Of a stretch of DNA of 64,000 nucleotides, positions 9,375-19,273 are shown piece by piece (position 1 is the stretch's first letter; the number at the start of each line of letters is the position of its first letter). The stretch lies in the NCBI RefSeq assembly GCF_015553625.1, contig NZ_JADNGY010000002.1, positions 234,800 through 298,799 of the forward strand, read 5' to 3'. The position numbers were made by a program, and so were the translations under genes. The DNA comes from Streptococcus australis. Lineage in GTDB: Bacteria > Bacillota > Bacilli > Lactobacillales > Streptococcaceae. The notes beneath the pieces were generated by a model. That model saw only the letters and a program-made list of their open reading frames with translations. It ran no database searches and was not told the DNA's origin.

Positions 9375-10343
9375 TTATTCTTGATTTTTTCTCAAATTTT
9401 TAAGATGAAAACGACGCTTGAGTGAAGCTTCCTTTTGGTGAAAAGCTACTTGACCTATCTTATACTTGGCTACCACATCCCCGTCTTTTGTCTCGAATCG
9501 TGCTTCAATCGCATACTGAATACTAGCATTTAAGATACAACCAATAATCAACACCTTGGCTACCAAGATAAACCAGAACATAATAATCGCTAAGAGGACC
9601 GACCCGAAGAAACGTGCATCTAAGAAACTCGTGATATAGTGGTCGACATATTTCCAGAAAATATTCAGGGTCAAATAAAGAACTGCTGTTACAAAGATAG
9701 CTCCCGGAAAGACATAGCGAAACTTAGGAATTTTGATATTGGGTAGCGTGTAGTAGAGCAAGAGCAAGGTCAAAAAGAGAAGAACGTAAACCGAAGGTCC
9801 TGAAATATTTAGGAGACGAAGGTAGATACTTTCATCAAACTTGAAAATCTCATAGACCGAACGAATAATCATCCGTCCAAACATAGTCAAAACCAGAGAT
9901 AGACCGAACAGACCTTGCAGAGCAAAACTAATCAAAATACTGAAGATTCTCGCCCAGATAATCCCTCTCTCCTTCTCCACTCCATAACTTTTATTGAAGG
10001 CCCTTTGCAGGTATGCAATACACTGTGAAGAGACCCATAAAGCAGAGATGATGGAGAAACTCAGCAAACCAGTAGAAGGCTTAGTAAGCACCGATGAAAT
10101 AACTTGCAAAACAATCCGGTACATGGAAGCAGGTAATACTTCTCGCAAAGTCAGCAAAATCTGAGTCGGACGAATCTGAAAGTAAGGGAGGATATTAGCT
10201 GCAATCAACAATAAAGGAAGAATCGAAATCAACAAATAATAGGCTACAGCTATACTCGTGATATCCGATTCAGAGGCCATATAAAAGCGCAAGAACCCCT
10301 TAATAAATGGTCGTTGGCCTAGCCATTTGAAAAACTTTTTCAT
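9375..10343 (-). CDS. YihY/BrkB family membrane protein
   Basis: 322 residues with six hydrophobic segments (about residues 30-55, 90-115, 130-160, 175-200, 215-235, 240-270), matching the YihY/BrkB (former 'ribonuclease BN') family. Early motifs such as ITSIAVAYYLLISILPLLL and LWVSSQCIAYLQRAFN fit it. The family has no agreed activity; the RNase BN label is historical and was withdrawn for the E. coli protein. The ATG at 10343 has the strong AGGGGGAGGG sequence upstream; a TTG 21 bp earlier would place that sequence inside the gene and is rejected. The tail of about 45 residues is basic and cytoplasmic. Confidence 0.88.
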   Translation of the reverse strand: MKKFFKWLGQRPFIKGFLRFYMASESDITSIAVAYYLLISILPLLLIAANILPYFQIRPTQILLTLREVLPASMYRIVLQVISSVLTKPSTGLLSFSIISALWVSSQCIAYLQRAFNKSYGVEKERGIIWARIFSILISFALQGLFGLSLVLTMFGRMIIRSVYEIFKFDESIYLRLLNISGPSVYVLLFLTLLLLYYTLPNIKIPKFRYVFPGAIFVTAVLYLTLNIFWKYVDHYITSFLDARFFGSVLLAIIMFWFILVAKVLIIGCILNASIQYAIEARFETKDGDVVAKYKIGQVAFHQKEASLKRRFHLKNLRKNQE

Positions 10344-10432
10344 ATCTTCCCTCCCCCTAAACAAAGTGATAAAAAGAGAAAAGAGCGAAACCGTTTTTTA
10401 TATTCAGCTCCATTCTTTCCTCTCTACTTGTA

Positions 10433-11293
10433 TTAATAGGTTCCTTCTTCGCCTTGACTAGTCAAAATAACAGGACCATCTTTTGTAATCACAAACTGAT
10501 GTTCGTACTGACAAGAAAGACCACCATCAAGGGTTTTGTGGGCCCAACCTGTCTTCATATCGGTATCAATTTCCCAAGTTCCGGTATTAATCATTGGTTC
10601 AATGGTCAAGACCATCCCTTCACGCAAGCGCAATCCACGTCCTGCACGACCGTAATGAGGCACCATTGGTTCTTCATGCATAGTTGGACCGACACCATGA
10701 CCGACCAAGTCTCGAACCACGCCATAGCCCTTGCTTTCAGCATATTCTTGAATAGCGGCTCCGATATCTCCTAGACGATTTCCGACAACGGCTTTTTCAA
10801 TCCCCTTGTAAAGACATTCCTTGGTCACATCCATGAGGTCTTTAACTTCTTGAGATACATTTCCTACTGCATAAGCCCAGCAAGAATCCGCCAAACCACC
10901 AGAGTAGTTTTCTGTATACTTTTTCACCTGCGCGACATTGTCAAAGTCTAATTTTGAGACATCAACAACAGACTTTTCTAAGGGCTCAGACAAGACCATA
11001 TCCACCTTTAAGAGGTCCCCATCTTTTAAGACATAATGGCGAGGAAAGGCATGAGCCACTTCATCATTGATCCCACAACAAGTCGCATAGGGATAGTCCA
11101 TCAAGCTTCCTTCAACACCAATCTGAAGGGGCAAGACATTGGCTTCTTTACAGCGACGTCGAACATACTCTTCTACTTCCCAAAGATCGAGACCTGGTTT
11201 GATCAAATCCCGAAGGCCAATATGGATACTAGCAAGAAACTCTCCTGCACGGTCCATGGCTTCAATTTCACGCTGTGATTTCAATGTAATCAT
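10433..11293 (-). CDS. map: Type I methionine aminopeptidase
   Basis: Removes the N-terminal methionine of new proteins. The 286-residue protein shows the metal-binding set: Asp in LKVDMVLSEP, His in GHGVGPTMHEEP (about residues 197-208), Glu in TIEPMI and Glu in YEHQFV. About 40 extra residues around 105-150 (from PLEKSVVDVSK) enlarge it relative to the E. coli enzyme, a form known from streptococci. It lies 18 bp downstream of the SpxR-like gene on the same strand and is likely transcribed with it. Confidence 0.95.
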   Translation of the reverse strand: MITLKSQREIEAMDRAGEFLASIHIGLRDLIKPGLDLWEVEEYVRRRCKEANVLPLQIGVEGSLMDYPYATCCGINDEVAHAFPRHYVLKDGDLLKVDMVLSEPLEKSVVDVSKLDFDNVAQVKKYTENYSGGLADSCWAYAVGNVSQEVKDLMDVTKECLYKGIEKAVVGNRLGDIGAAIQEYAESKGYGVVRDLVGHGVGPTMHEEPMVPHYGRAGRGLRLREGMVLTIEPMINTGTWEIDTDMKTGWAHKTLDGGLSCQYEHQFVITKDGPVILTSQGEEGTY

Positions 11294-11311
11294 CTATTTC
11301 CTACTTCCATT

Positions 11312-12589
11312 CTAATTAATTTTCAAAGTGACGGTGGCCTTCGTAACTAACTGTAGATTCAAATACAAATCAAAATCTATAATAGCCGATCGTCTTGTCT
11401 GACGAACGATGCGCGTTTCAATCCGCAAGGTATCGTCCACTTGAACAGCTTGAAGATAATAGACCAACAGTTGTTCAATAATTAAATTTTTCCCAGAATT
11501 CATCATGAGCTGGCGAGTGACCGTTGTTAGAACTTCAGTGAGCACGCCATTCGAGAGAACTCCACTCTTTTCTAACATACTCGGTTCAACCGTTAATTCA
11601 AAATGATTGGCTTGCAGAACCACTTTTTGACTGATTTGTTCACTAAAAGTAGGCAAACCAGACAATTGTTCCTTGCTCATCCGGTCCATGACCGCACGAC
11701 GGGTAATAACCCCTAGAAGGGTCTGATTGCTGCGAATCACAGGGATCATCTCAAAATCTTCTGCAATCATGCGTTGACTGACGTTGGCAATACTAGAGGA
11801 TAAGTTTGTCGTAAAGACGCTACGGGACATGACCTTGTCAAGAGTTGTCTGGGGTGTCTTGTCTCCTGCATCCCGCATGGTCACCACTCCGACAACCATC
11901 TGGTGTTGATTGACGACAGGAAAGCGACTAAACCGGCTCTTTCTTACCAGATCTAGATAGTCACGTACGGTATCCGTTTCCCGTAAAAAACCGTATTCAT
12001 GCATGGGGGAATAGACTTGTTCGACCGTTAAAATATCTGTTTTGATTTGCATGTTGGCGAGAGCACGGTTGATCATGGTCGCCACGGTATAGGTATCATG
12101 CTTGGTACGTAAGATAGGAGTTTGGCCACTGCGACCTAGTTCCAAAATAGAAGGATCGACGTCGAAACCACCCGTTACAAGAACAGCATTGTCGTGTTTG
12201 AGGGCCAGACGCTGGATATTGGTCCGGTCTCCAACAATGAGGAGCCCACCTTCAGAGACATAGTCTAAAATATGCTCTTCAGTCATAGCACCGATATAAA
12301 ATTTGTTGAACTCGCGTTCCAGTCCTTCTTTACCTGCCAAGACTTCCGAACCGGTTATTTCTACAATCTCTCGAAAAGTCAGATGTTCCAGGACAGCCTT
12401 TTTGGACTTAACACGAACAGTCCCACTACGAGGTCTCGTCTCAACAATTCCACGATTTTCGGCTTCTTTAATGGCCCGATAGGCGGTCCCATCACTCACC
12501 TGCAAATAGTTCGAGATACTCCTCACACTGACACGCTTGCCAATTGGTAGTTTCTCCAAATAATCTAAGATCGCTTGGTGTTTACTCAT
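11312..12589 (-). CDS. spxR: CBS-HotDog transcriptional regulator (SpxR/YtoI type)
   Basis: 425 residues in four parts: an N-terminal winged helix (about 5-60, VSVRSISNYLQVSDGTAYRA), a DRTGG domain (about 70-185, with IVGDRT), two CBS motifs (about 190-310) and a C-terminal HotDog domain (about 315-425). This order defines the YtoI family. The pneumococcal member, SpxR, influences expression of the pyruvate oxidase gene spxB. CBS and HotDog domains suggest sensing of an adenylate or CoA metabolite, but no ligand is shown here. Its start overlaps the end of the acetyltransferase gene by 8 bp. The name rests on domain order, not on a tested target. Confidence 0.85.
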   Translation of the reverse strand: MSKHQAILDYLEKLPIGKRVSVRSISNYLQVSDGTAYRAIKEAENRGIVETRPRSGTVRVKSKKAVLEHLTFREIVEITGSEVLAGKEGLEREFNKFYIGAMTEEHILDYVSEGGLLIVGDRTNIQRLALKHDNAVLVTGGFDVDPSILELGRSGQTPILRTKHDTYTVATMINRALANMQIKTDILTVEQVYSPMHEYGFLRETDTVRDYLDLVRKSRFSRFPVVNQHQMVVGVVTMRDAGDKTPQTTLDKVMSRSVFTTNLSSSIANVSQRMIAEDFEMIPVIRSNQTLLGVITRRAVMDRMSKEQLSGLPTFSEQISQKVVLQANHFELTVEPSMLEKSGVLSNGVLTEVLTTVTRQLMMNSGKNLIIEQLLVYYLQAVQVDDTLRIETRIVRQTRRSAIIDFDLYLNLQLVTKATVTLKIN

Positions 12590-13133
12590 TGAGATCTCCT
12601 CTATCTACGCAGAACTCGTAATAATCTCGCATCTTTCGGGTATAGCGGTCACTTCCCTTGAATTGACGTTTCAAGCTATACCCCGCATGCAAAGCCACCT
12701 GTTGGCTGGCTATATTTTCAACATGGGTAATAATTCGGACTTGTTTGAGATGAAATTCCTGGAAGGACAAGAAGGTAATTTCTTTGACAACCTCTGTCAT
12801 GAGGCCTTTGCCCCAATAATCCTTGTGTAAGAAATAACCAAGTTCCGCTTCTTTCTTAATTTCATCCAATTTTTCAAATTTAATTGATCCAATCACACGG
12901 CCAGTTTCCTTGTCACAAATCGCCCATATTCCTAAAGGATTCTTTAAAAAATAATTCGCCAAGACATACTGGCATTCTTCAAGGGAAGTTTGTGCTGGGA
13001 AAATAAAAGGCAAATTATCTGGATTGGAGGAAATGGTATAAAAGTCAGCTGCATCACTATATAGAAAGGGCCTCAAGAAGAGGCGCTCTGTTTCGAAACA
13101 TGAATATGCTGCTAGTTGCGTCCAAATGTTCAT
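12582..13133 (-). CDS. GNAT family N-acetyltransferase (RimJ/RimL type)
   Basis: 183 residues of the GNAT fold. TERLFLRPFLYSDA near the N terminus is the usual opening of RimJ/RimL-like proteins, and ELGYFLHKDYWGKGLMTEV (about 95-113) holds the acetyl-CoA pyrophosphate loop, followed by NIASQQVALHAGYSLKR. The acceptor could be a ribosomal protein or a small molecule and cannot be predicted. It lies between murA (12 bp upstream) and the SpxR-like gene (8-bp overlap), so all are probably one operon. Confidence 0.85.
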   Translation of the reverse strand: MNIWTQLAAYSCFETERLFLRPFLYSDAADFYTISSNPDNLPFIFPAQTSLEECQYVLANYFLKNPLGIWAICDKETGRVIGSIKFEKLDEIKKEAELGYFLHKDYWGKGLMTEVVKEITFLSFQEFHLKQVRIITHVENIASQQVALHAGYSLKRQFKGSDRYTRKMRDYYEFCVDRGDLNE

Positions 13134-13145
13134 AAAAATCGTTCG

Positions 13146-14408
13146 TTATGCTTCATCAATTAGCTTGATGTCAGCTCCCAATTGTTGCAATTTTTCAATG
13201 ATATGCGAATAGCCACGAAGGATAAACTCAACATTGGTAATCTCTGTTTTTCCTTGAGCCATTAGGCCAGCAATCACCAAGGCCGCACCTGCACGCAGGT
13301 CTGTCGCTTTAACTGGAGCCCCCGTTAATTGATTTGGCCCTTGGTAGACAATACAATCACTAACTGTTTCAATCGTAGCTCCCATCCGCATCAGTTCAGC
13401 CACATGGTTGACTCGCTTTTGATAAATAGTATCGACAATGCTTCCCTTTCCATTAGCTGTCAAGAGCAAGGGAGTCAAGGGTTGCTGCAAATCAGTCGCA
13501 AATCCAGGGTAAGGAGAGGTTTTTATATGGACAGCTTTTAGATTTTCCTGCTTTTCAACAAAAACACTATCCTCAGAAATGGTCATCCGAACGCCCATTT
13601 CTTCCAGCTTAGCGATAAAGCTTTCCAAGTGTTCATAGAGGACATTGTTGATTTGAATCCCTTCTCCCACAGCTGCAGCAAGGGCGATATAAGTCCCCGC
13701 TTCGATGCGATCTGGAATCACTTGGTGACGTGTCCCGTGGAGATAGTCTACTCCTTCAATGGTAATGATATCTGTACCTGCACCACGAATGTGAGCCCCC
13801 ATATTATTGAGAAGAGTCACGACATCAATGATCTCAGGTTCGCGAGCAGCATTCTCAATAACGGTACGACCTTCCGCTTTAACAGCAGCTAGAATGGTAT
13901 TAATCGTTGCTCCAACGCTAACCGTATCCATATAGATCACTGCGCCACGGAGACGCTCTCCATTTGTGGAAAGGTTCATACTAGAACCATCCATGGTCAT
14001 TTTAGCGCCCATCGCCTCAAAGGCTTTCAAATGCAGATCAATGGGACGTGGACCTAAATCACATCCCCCTGGTAAACCTACAGTTGCCTGGCCATAACGT
14101 CCCAAAAGACTTCCGTAAAAATAGTAAGAAGCGCGAAGACTATTGATCTTTCCAAATGGCATTGGCATATCTTGTACACCACGTGGATCGATAACAAGGG
14201 TCTCCCCATCTCGCTCCACTTTTGCTCCCATGAGGATCATAATGTCAATCAAGCTAGCCACATCTGAAATATCTGGAACACCATCAAGAGTCACAATTTC
14301 GTCTGCTAAAATAGTTGCAGGAATAAGGGCCACCACACTATTTTTTGCACCACTAATGGTCACCTCACCTTTTAAAGGGCGACCACCATTAATTATAATT
14401 TTTTTCAT
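13146..14408 (-). CDS. murA: UDP-N-acetylglucosamine 1-carboxyvinyltransferase
   Basis: First committed step of peptidoglycan synthesis: transfers enolpyruvate from PEP to UDP-GlcNAc. The 420-residue protein begins with [16 protein letters not shown] and carries the active-site Cys in [11 protein letters not shown] (about residue 115), the fosfomycin target. [12 protein letters not shown] near the C terminus is also conserved. Streptococci usually have two paralogues (MurA/MurZ); which one this is cannot be decided without the other copy. The ATG at 14408 is preferred over a TTG at 14432, because GAAAGAG lies at a suitable distance upstream of the ATG. Confidence 0.93.
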   Translation of the reverse strand: MKKIIINGGRPLKGEVTISGAKNSVVALIPATILADEIVTLDGVPDISDVASLIDIMILMGAKVERDGETLVIDPRGVQDMPMPFGKINSLRASYYFYGSLLGRYGQATVGLPGGCDLGPRPIDLHLKAFEAMGAKMTMDGSSMNLSTNGERLRGAVIYMDTVSVGATINTILAAVKAEGRTVIENAAREPEIIDVVTLLNNMGAHIRGAGTDIITIEGVDYLHGTRHQVIPDRIEAGTYIALAAAVGEGIQINNVLYEHLESFIAKLEEMGVRMTISEDSVFVEKQENLKAVHIKTSPYPGFATDLQQPLTPLLLTANGKGSIVDTIYQKRVNHVAELMRMGATIETVSDCIVYQGPNQLTGAPVKATDLRAGAALVIAGLMAQGKTEITNVEFILRGYSHIIEKLQQLGADIKLIDEA

Positions 14409-14632
14409 GTAAATTTGTATAAGCTCTTTCAATCATTCGGTAAAAAATTACCGCATCCATTATATCATAAAAACGCTTCATTTTCCACTCATTCTTATCT
14501 TTTGATCGGTCAATCCAATCCTTAGAAAACCTCAACTATATGTTTTACTATTTTTTTATATTTTCAGAATCTTAACTATTTTATTTATGTTGTTTGTGAA
14601 TTGGCTGTAACTGTTGTCACTTCTTTATAATC

Positions 14633-14659
14633 AAAAAAAGCAGTCCTTTTCGGACCGCC
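14633..14659 (-). terminator. Intrinsic terminator of the copper operon
   Basis: On the minus strand GCGGTCC, a short loop and GGACTGC are followed by seven T, 11 bp past the copZ stop codon. The rest of the gap to murA (14409-14632) is AT-rich and shows nothing else. Confidence 0.85.
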
Positions 14660-14669
14660 TTTTCTGAGT

Positions 14670-14876
14670 TTATTTCACTTCATTTCCTAGTTCATATTTA
14701 CTGCCTTTTAGAGCTCGGGTCAAGGACCATTTCCAAGGTTTCCCTTCAATGGTTACTTGTTTTTTCTCTAAATCAACTTTTACTTCTTCTACACCTTTTA
14801 CAGCAGATAGTTTTTCAGTGACAGCATTGGCACAACCTTGGCATTTCATTCCTGTAATTTCATATGTTTTTGACAT
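14670..14876 (-). CDS. copZ: CopZ copper chaperone
   Basis: A 68-residue heavy-metal-associated domain protein with the Cu(I)-binding motif GMKCQGC (Cys 12 and Cys 15). It should carry copper in the cytoplasm to CopA or to the repressor CopY. Last gene of copY-copA-copZ, 47 bp after copA, followed by the operon terminator. Confidence 0.93.
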   Translation of the reverse strand: MSKTYEITGMKCQGCANAVTEKLSAVKGVEEVKVDLEKKQVTIEGKPWKWSLTRALKGSKYELGNEVK

Positions 14877-14923
14877 GATTCTTTCCTTTCTTTTGCATGA
14901 GGAGATGAATTTTCTCCTAGTTT

Positions 14924-17152
14924 TTACAATTTTTTTCTCTTTAATCTTAGAGCATTCAGTACAACCGATACTGAACTAAAACTCATAGCTAGACCTGCTA
15001 GCATCGGGTTTAAGAGCGGGCCTCCAAAGAGATAGAGAACGCCCATCGCCACAGGAATAGCTAAAACATTGTAGATAAAGGCCCAGAACAAGTTTTCCTT
15101 GATGGTCTTAATCGTATAGCGACTGATTTCCAAAGCCCGGACAACATCCATCAATTGCGGTTTCATGACGACGATATCCGCACTTTCCATGGCAATATCT
15201 GTCCCAGACCCCATGGCAATCCCGATATCAGCAGTTGCAAGAGCCGGTGCATCGTTGATTCCATCTCCAACCATAATCACAGACTTGTCTTCTGCTTGCA
15301 ACTCTTGGATCACCCGTGATTTTTCTTGAGGAAGGACTTGACTGATGACCTGCTGGATTCCAGCTTTCTTAGCAATGGCTTGAGCAGTTCGGTCATTATC
15401 CCCAGTTAGCATAATCACCTTCTTGCCCATTTTTTCTAGACTAGCAACCATTTCTAAACTATCTTCCTTGATGCGGTCTGCTACGCCAAATAGAGCCATG
15501 AGTTGTCCATCTTCAGCCAAGAAAATCGGCGTTTGTCCATCCTGGGTCAAGGCTTCCAAGTCAGCCTTGGCAAGACGAACATCGACCCCTTCCTCTTCCA
15601 TGAGCGTTTGATTCCCAGCCAGATAAACCTGCCCAGCATAGCTAGCTGTAAGGCCTCTTCCTGTTAGACTAGAGAAGTTTTCCATCTCTAAGATGTCTAC
15701 ATGCGCTTCCTTTGCAGCATCCAGAATAGCTTGTCCTAGTGGATGCTCGGACTTAGCTTCCAGAGAGGCTAGTATTTGTAAGACATTCCCAGCTTGTCTA
15801 TAAGTATAAGAAGAAGACAACTGAGGCTTTCCTTGAGTGATGGTCCCCGTTTTATCGAAGACCAAGACTTGTGCTTGATGAGCTAACTCAAGGACATCCC
15901 CTCTCTTGTAGAGGATCCCATGCTCTGCTCCTAATCCTGTTCCCACCATAATGGCTGTCGGAGTCGCCAAGCCTAGAGCACATGGACAGGCAATGACCAA
16001 GACACTGATCGTTACCGTCATAGCAAAGGTGAAGGTTTGGCCCATGATGAAGTACCAAAAGAGGCCTGATAAGAGGGCAATCCCCATGACTACAGGGACA
16101 AAGACCCCTGCCACTTGATCCGCAATCTTGGCAATCGGTGCTTTGGTTTGTTGGGCATCTTCCACCAGCTGAATGATTTGTGCTAGTAAGGTATCCCGAC
16201 CAACTTTCTCAGCCCGATAAACCAAACTACCTTGTCCATTAATGGAACCTGCGTAAACTTGACTGCCTTCAGTTTTTTGGATGGGGATAGATTCACCCGT
16301 CAGCATGCTTTCATCAATGGCTGATTGTCCGGAAACCACTTGACCATCAACGGCTATTTTTTCACCTGGTTTGACCAGGATCTGATCTCCAATGACCAAG
16401 TCTTCTACAGGTAGTTCCACTTCCTTTCCATCACGTAGGACCGTTGCCTCTTTAGCCGCCAGATGCATGAGCTTTTTGATAGCTTGAGAAGTACGCCCTT
16501 TTGATAATGTTTCAAAATACTTACCCAAAGTAATCAAGGTCAAAATCACGGCTACAGATTCAAAATAAAGCTGGTGCACGTGATGGTGGTGCCCAAGCAA
16601 AATGTGATAAGTCCCATAAAGACTATAAAGAAAGGCTGCACTAGTCGCTAGAGCTACCAAAGCATCCATATTGGGATGGCCTTTTACAAGAGTCCGGAAG
16701 CCATTTCGATAAAAGGCTCGTCCTAAGATCATCACAGGGATGGTCAAAGCCAAAAGTACAAGAGTATAAGCCACTGGTGCTTGATCAGGTGAAACAAATG
16801 CAGGTGCCGGTAGGCCAATCATGGGCCCCATTGCTAGATAAAAGAGAGGCAGGGTGAAGACGGAAGACCAAAAGAGGCGTTTTCGGATCAATTGTAGCTT
16901 GTCACCTTCTCGCTCTTCTTGGCTCTTAGCTGTATCTGGATTGTATACTACTGCCTCATAACCGGCGTCCGCTACTGCTTTTGAAATAGCCTCTGGACTC
17001 AAAGGTTCCCCCTGATATTCAACCGTCATTTTTTCAGTGGTTAGGTTCACTGTCGCTTTTTCAACACCCTCAAGATGGTTAACAGCTTTCTCCACATTGA
17101 TCACACAGGATGCACAGGTCATCCCATTGATGACAAAAGTTTCTTCTTTCAT
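14924..17152 (-). CDS. copA: CopA copper-exporting P-type ATPase
   Basis: A 742-residue P1B-type ATPase that expels Cu(I). It has one N-terminal metal-binding domain (GMTCASC, Cys 13 and 16), eight membrane helices, the transport motif CPC (about residue 387), the phosphorylated Asp in DKTGT (about 430), HPLGQA and the hinge GDGINDAPA (about 629). A short His cluster (HHHHVH, about residue 197) lies in an external loop between early helices. Overlap with copY is 4 bp (ATGA), so its translation is coupled to the repressor's. Expression should follow the copY promoter. Confidence 0.96.
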   Translation of the reverse strand: MKEETFVINGMTCASCVINVEKAVNHLEGVEKATVNLTTEKMTVEYQGEPLSPEAISKAVADAGYEAVVYNPDTAKSQEEREGDKLQLIRKRLFWSSVFTLPLFYLAMGPMIGLPAPAFVSPDQAPVAYTLVLLALTIPVMILGRAFYRNGFRTLVKGHPNMDALVALATSAAFLYSLYGTYHILLGHHHHVHQLYFESVAVILTLITLGKYFETLSKGRTSQAIKKLMHLAAKEATVLRDGKEVELPVEDLVIGDQILVKPGEKIAVDGQVVSGQSAIDESMLTGESIPIQKTEGSQVYAGSINGQGSLVYRAEKVGRDTLLAQIIQLVEDAQQTKAPIAKIADQVAGVFVPVVMGIALLSGLFWYFIMGQTFTFAMTVTISVLVIACPCALGLATPTAIMVGTGLGAEHGILYKRGDVLELAHQAQVLVFDKTGTITQGKPQLSSSYTYRQAGNVLQILASLEAKSEHPLGQAILDAAKEAHVDILEMENFSSLTGRGLTASYAGQVYLAGNQTLMEEEGVDVRLAKADLEALTQDGQTPIFLAEDGQLMALFGVADRIKEDSLEMVASLEKMGKKVIMLTGDNDRTAQAIAKKAGIQQVISQVLPQEKSRVIQELQAEDKSVIMVGDGINDAPALATADIGIAMGSGTDIAMESADIVVMKPQLMDVVRALEISRYTIKTIKENLFWAFIYNVLAIPVAMGVLYLFGGPLLNPMLAGLAMSFSSVSVVLNALRLKRKKL

Positions 17153-17583
17153 TTATCTTCCTCCACATGACTGACACAGTGACATTGGCCTGGCTGGCAA
17201 TCACATTGAACCCGCTCCACGCTTTCTTTGGATGCGAGGATTTCTTGCAAGTCCTTGATCTGTTCTTTGGTCATTGGTGTTTGCTGGATCAGTTTTCCCA
17301 ATAATTGGCTATGCTTGGTCAAGCAGATCTTACTTAAGACTGCTTGGACAGCTTTTAAATTGGACTCTTCTTCATTGAGAAGGGTCTGATAGAGATAGGT
17401 TCGACCTTCTCTTCGACTCGTCAGGTAGCCTTTATCAGCCAATCGTCCCAAAAGGGTTTTCACTGTCGAAGCTGACCATTCCTGCTTGGTGGAGAGAATC
17501 TTGGTTATTTCTGTAGAAGTCGCTTCCCCCTTAGTCCAGAGAACTCTCATGACTTCCCATTCCGCACTTGAAATCTTTGCCAT
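17149..17583 (-). CDS. copY: CopY/TcrY family copper-responsive repressor
   Basis: 144 residues: an N-terminal winged helix of the BlaI/MecI/CopY type (SSAEWEVMRVLWTKGEATSTEI, with WSASTVKTLLGRL as the recognition part) and a C-terminal CDC...CHC cluster of four Cys (about 129-136) that binds Zn or Cu(I). In the family, copper replaces zinc and releases the repressor from cop boxes. Two such boxes flank the promoter upstream of this gene, so it should control itself, copA and copZ. Confidence 0.95.
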   Translation of the reverse strand: MAKISSAEWEVMRVLWTKGEATSTEITKILSTKQEWSASTVKTLLGRLADKGYLTSRREGRTYLYQTLLNEEESNLKAVQAVLSKICLTKHSQLLGKLIQQTPMTKEQIKDLQEILASKESVERVQCDCQPGQCHCVSHVEEDK

Positions 17584-17621
17584 TGTTTTTCCTTTCTATC
17601 TCCTATCAAAGACAATATATT

Positions 17622-17684
17622 TACATTTGTAGTTTAATTATACACCTTCTTTTTTTCTTGTCAATAGTTTTGTTTACATTTGTA
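17622..17684 (-). promoter_or_regulatory. cop operon promoter with two cop boxes
   Basis: TACATTTGTA occurs at 17622-17631 and 17675-17684, fitting the cop box consensus TACANNTGTA. Between them on the minus strand is a near-consensus promoter: TTGACA (17659-17664), 16 bp, TATAAT (17637-17642). One box lies just upstream of the -35 and the other just downstream of the -10, an arrangement suited to tight repression by CopY. Confidence 0.93.
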
Positions 17685-17703
17685 AATTTATTTCATAAAA
17701 AGA

Positions 17704-17878
17704 GAGTGGGACAGAAATCGGTAATTCGTTAGAATTCGATTTCGTTGTCCCACCTCCGCACAGTTGAGTAGGGCTGTATAAGCTGATGAAATCAGCGTAG
17801 TAGAGCCCACTCAACAACTGCGTCTTGCTCGACAATCCAAAGATAATTGAGAGGCTAGGACTTTTGTCCCAGCCTCCT
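17704..17878 (+). repeat. Three-hairpin intergenic repeat, copy 3
   Basis: Same element and orientation as copy 1. It fills the gap between the cop promoter and metK. Its terminal stem, read on the minus strand, lies about 10 bp past the metK stop codon and pairs with one G-U wobble, so it is the only visible terminator for metK. It also sits next to the distal cop box. Confidence 0.9.
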
Positions 17879-17888
17879 TTCTATCTAC

Positions 17889-19079
17889 TTAGTTAACTGC
17901 TTCTTTCAAGTCTTCCACCTTGTCTAAACGTTCCCACGGAAGGTCAATATCTGTACGTCCCATATGTCCATAAGCCGCTGTTTGACGGTAGATTGGACGT
18001 TTGAGGTCAAGCATTTGGATAATTCCTGCAGGACGAAGGTCAAAGATTTGACGCGCTGCTTTTTCAAGCTTGCTTTCAGCCACTGCTCCAGTACCGAAGG
18101 TATCGATCCGAACAGATACAGGTTGGGCTACCCCAATGGCATAAGCCAATTGCACTTCTGCTTTCTTAGCAAGACCTGCAGCAACAATGTTTTTAGCAAT
18201 GTAGCGAGCTGCATAAGAAGCGGAACGGTCAACCTTAGTCGCGTCCTTACCAGAGAAGGCACCACCACCATGACGTGAATAACCACCATAGGTATCCACG
18301 ATGATCTTACGACCAGTTAAACCTGAGTCTCCTTGAGGTCCTCCGATAACGAAACGACCTGTTGGATTGATGAAGAATTTAGTCTCATCGTCAAGATACG
18401 AAGCTGGAATCACTTCTTTGATAACCTTGTTGATTACATCCTCACGGATTTGTTCATTGCTGACTTCTGGATCGTGTTGAGTTGAAATAACGACAGTGTC
18501 CACACGCACTGGTTGGTCATTTTCATCATATTCAACAGTAACTTGGGATTTTGCATCTGGACGAAGGTAGCTAATTTCACCAGACTTACGTAGCTCTGCC
18601 AAGCGACGAACCAACTTATGGCTGAGTGAGATTGGCAATGGCATGAGTTCTTCTGTCTCATTCACTGCAAAACCAAACATGAGACCTTGGTCACCAGCTC
18701 CAATCAAATCAAGTGGATCTTGATCCGCATTCCCACGAACTTCTAAGGCTTCATTAACCCCTTGAGCGATATCTGGAGATTGCTCAACCAAGGATGGATG
18801 AACTCCCACCGTCTCCGCTGAGAAACCATACTCAGTATTGGTATAACCAATCTCAGCAATGGTATCACGAACCACTCGGTTAATATCGACATAAGCATTA
18901 GTTGAAATTTCACCGAAAACATGTACGGAACCAGTATAAACAGCTGTTTCAGCAGCAACGTGTGCCTCTGGATCTTGCTCTAGAATAGCATCCAAGATAG
19001 CATCTGAAATTTGGTCTGCAATCTTATCTGGATGCCCCTCAGATACCGATTCAGACGTGAATAATTTACGTTCTGACAT
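17889..19079 (-). CDS. metK: S-adenosylmethionine synthetase
   Basis: Makes SAM from methionine and ATP. The 396-residue protein has the expected motifs: [17 protein letters not shown] (residues 10-26), [10 protein letters not shown], the P-loop-like [16 protein letters not shown] and DIDLPWE near the C terminus. The ATG at 19079 is preceded by GGGGGGA, which is also the 3' strand of an SMK-box riboswitch, so SAM should inhibit translation of its own synthetase. Single gene, ended by the last hairpin of repeat copy 3. Confidence 0.98.
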   Translation of the reverse strand: MSERKLFTSESVSEGHPDKIADQISDAILDAILEQDPEAHVAAETAVYTGSVHVFGEISTNAYVDINRVVRDTIAEIGYTNTEYGFSAETVGVHPSLVEQSPDIAQGVNEALEVRGNADQDPLDLIGAGDQGLMFGFAVNETEELMPLPISLSHKLVRRLAELRKSGEISYLRPDAKSQVTVEYDENDQPVRVDTVVISTQHDPEVSNEQIREDVINKVIKEVIPASYLDDETKFFINPTGRFVIGGPQGDSGLTGRKIIVDTYGGYSRHGGGAFSGKDATKVDRSASYAARYIAKNIVAAGLAKKAEVQLAYAIGVAQPVSVRIDTFGTGAVAESKLEKAARQIFDLRPAGIIQMLDLKRPIYRQTAAYGHMGRTDIDLPWERLDKVEDLKEAVN

Positions 19080-19084
19080 AAAAA

Positions 19085-19166
19085 TGTCCCCCCTTAAAAA
19101 ATAATCGTTATAGAGTTACAAAGAACTGGTAGATTCTTTCTACCACCTTATCGGGACCATATAACC
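19085..19166 (-). promoter_or_regulatory. SMK box (SAM-III) riboswitch before metK
   Basis: On the minus strand the leader reads GGTTATATGGTCCCGATAAGG, then a TGGTAG/CTACCA hairpin, then CTTTGTAACTCTATAAC, and finally GGGGGGA before the ATG. GTTATA/TATAAC forms the outer helix and GGTCCC can pair with the GGGGGGAC Shine-Dalgarno region. This is the SMK architecture known upstream of metK in Lactobacillales. TGTTATAAT, an extended -10, lies at 19172-19180. Confidence 0.9.
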
Positions 19167-19273
19167 TAACTATTATAACACGATTTTGCACCAGTTTTCC
19201 TTTTTTTATTAAAAGAAAAAGATATAGTTTGAAACTATATTTTTTGAACTTAACCGCTATCCAACTCTAATCC

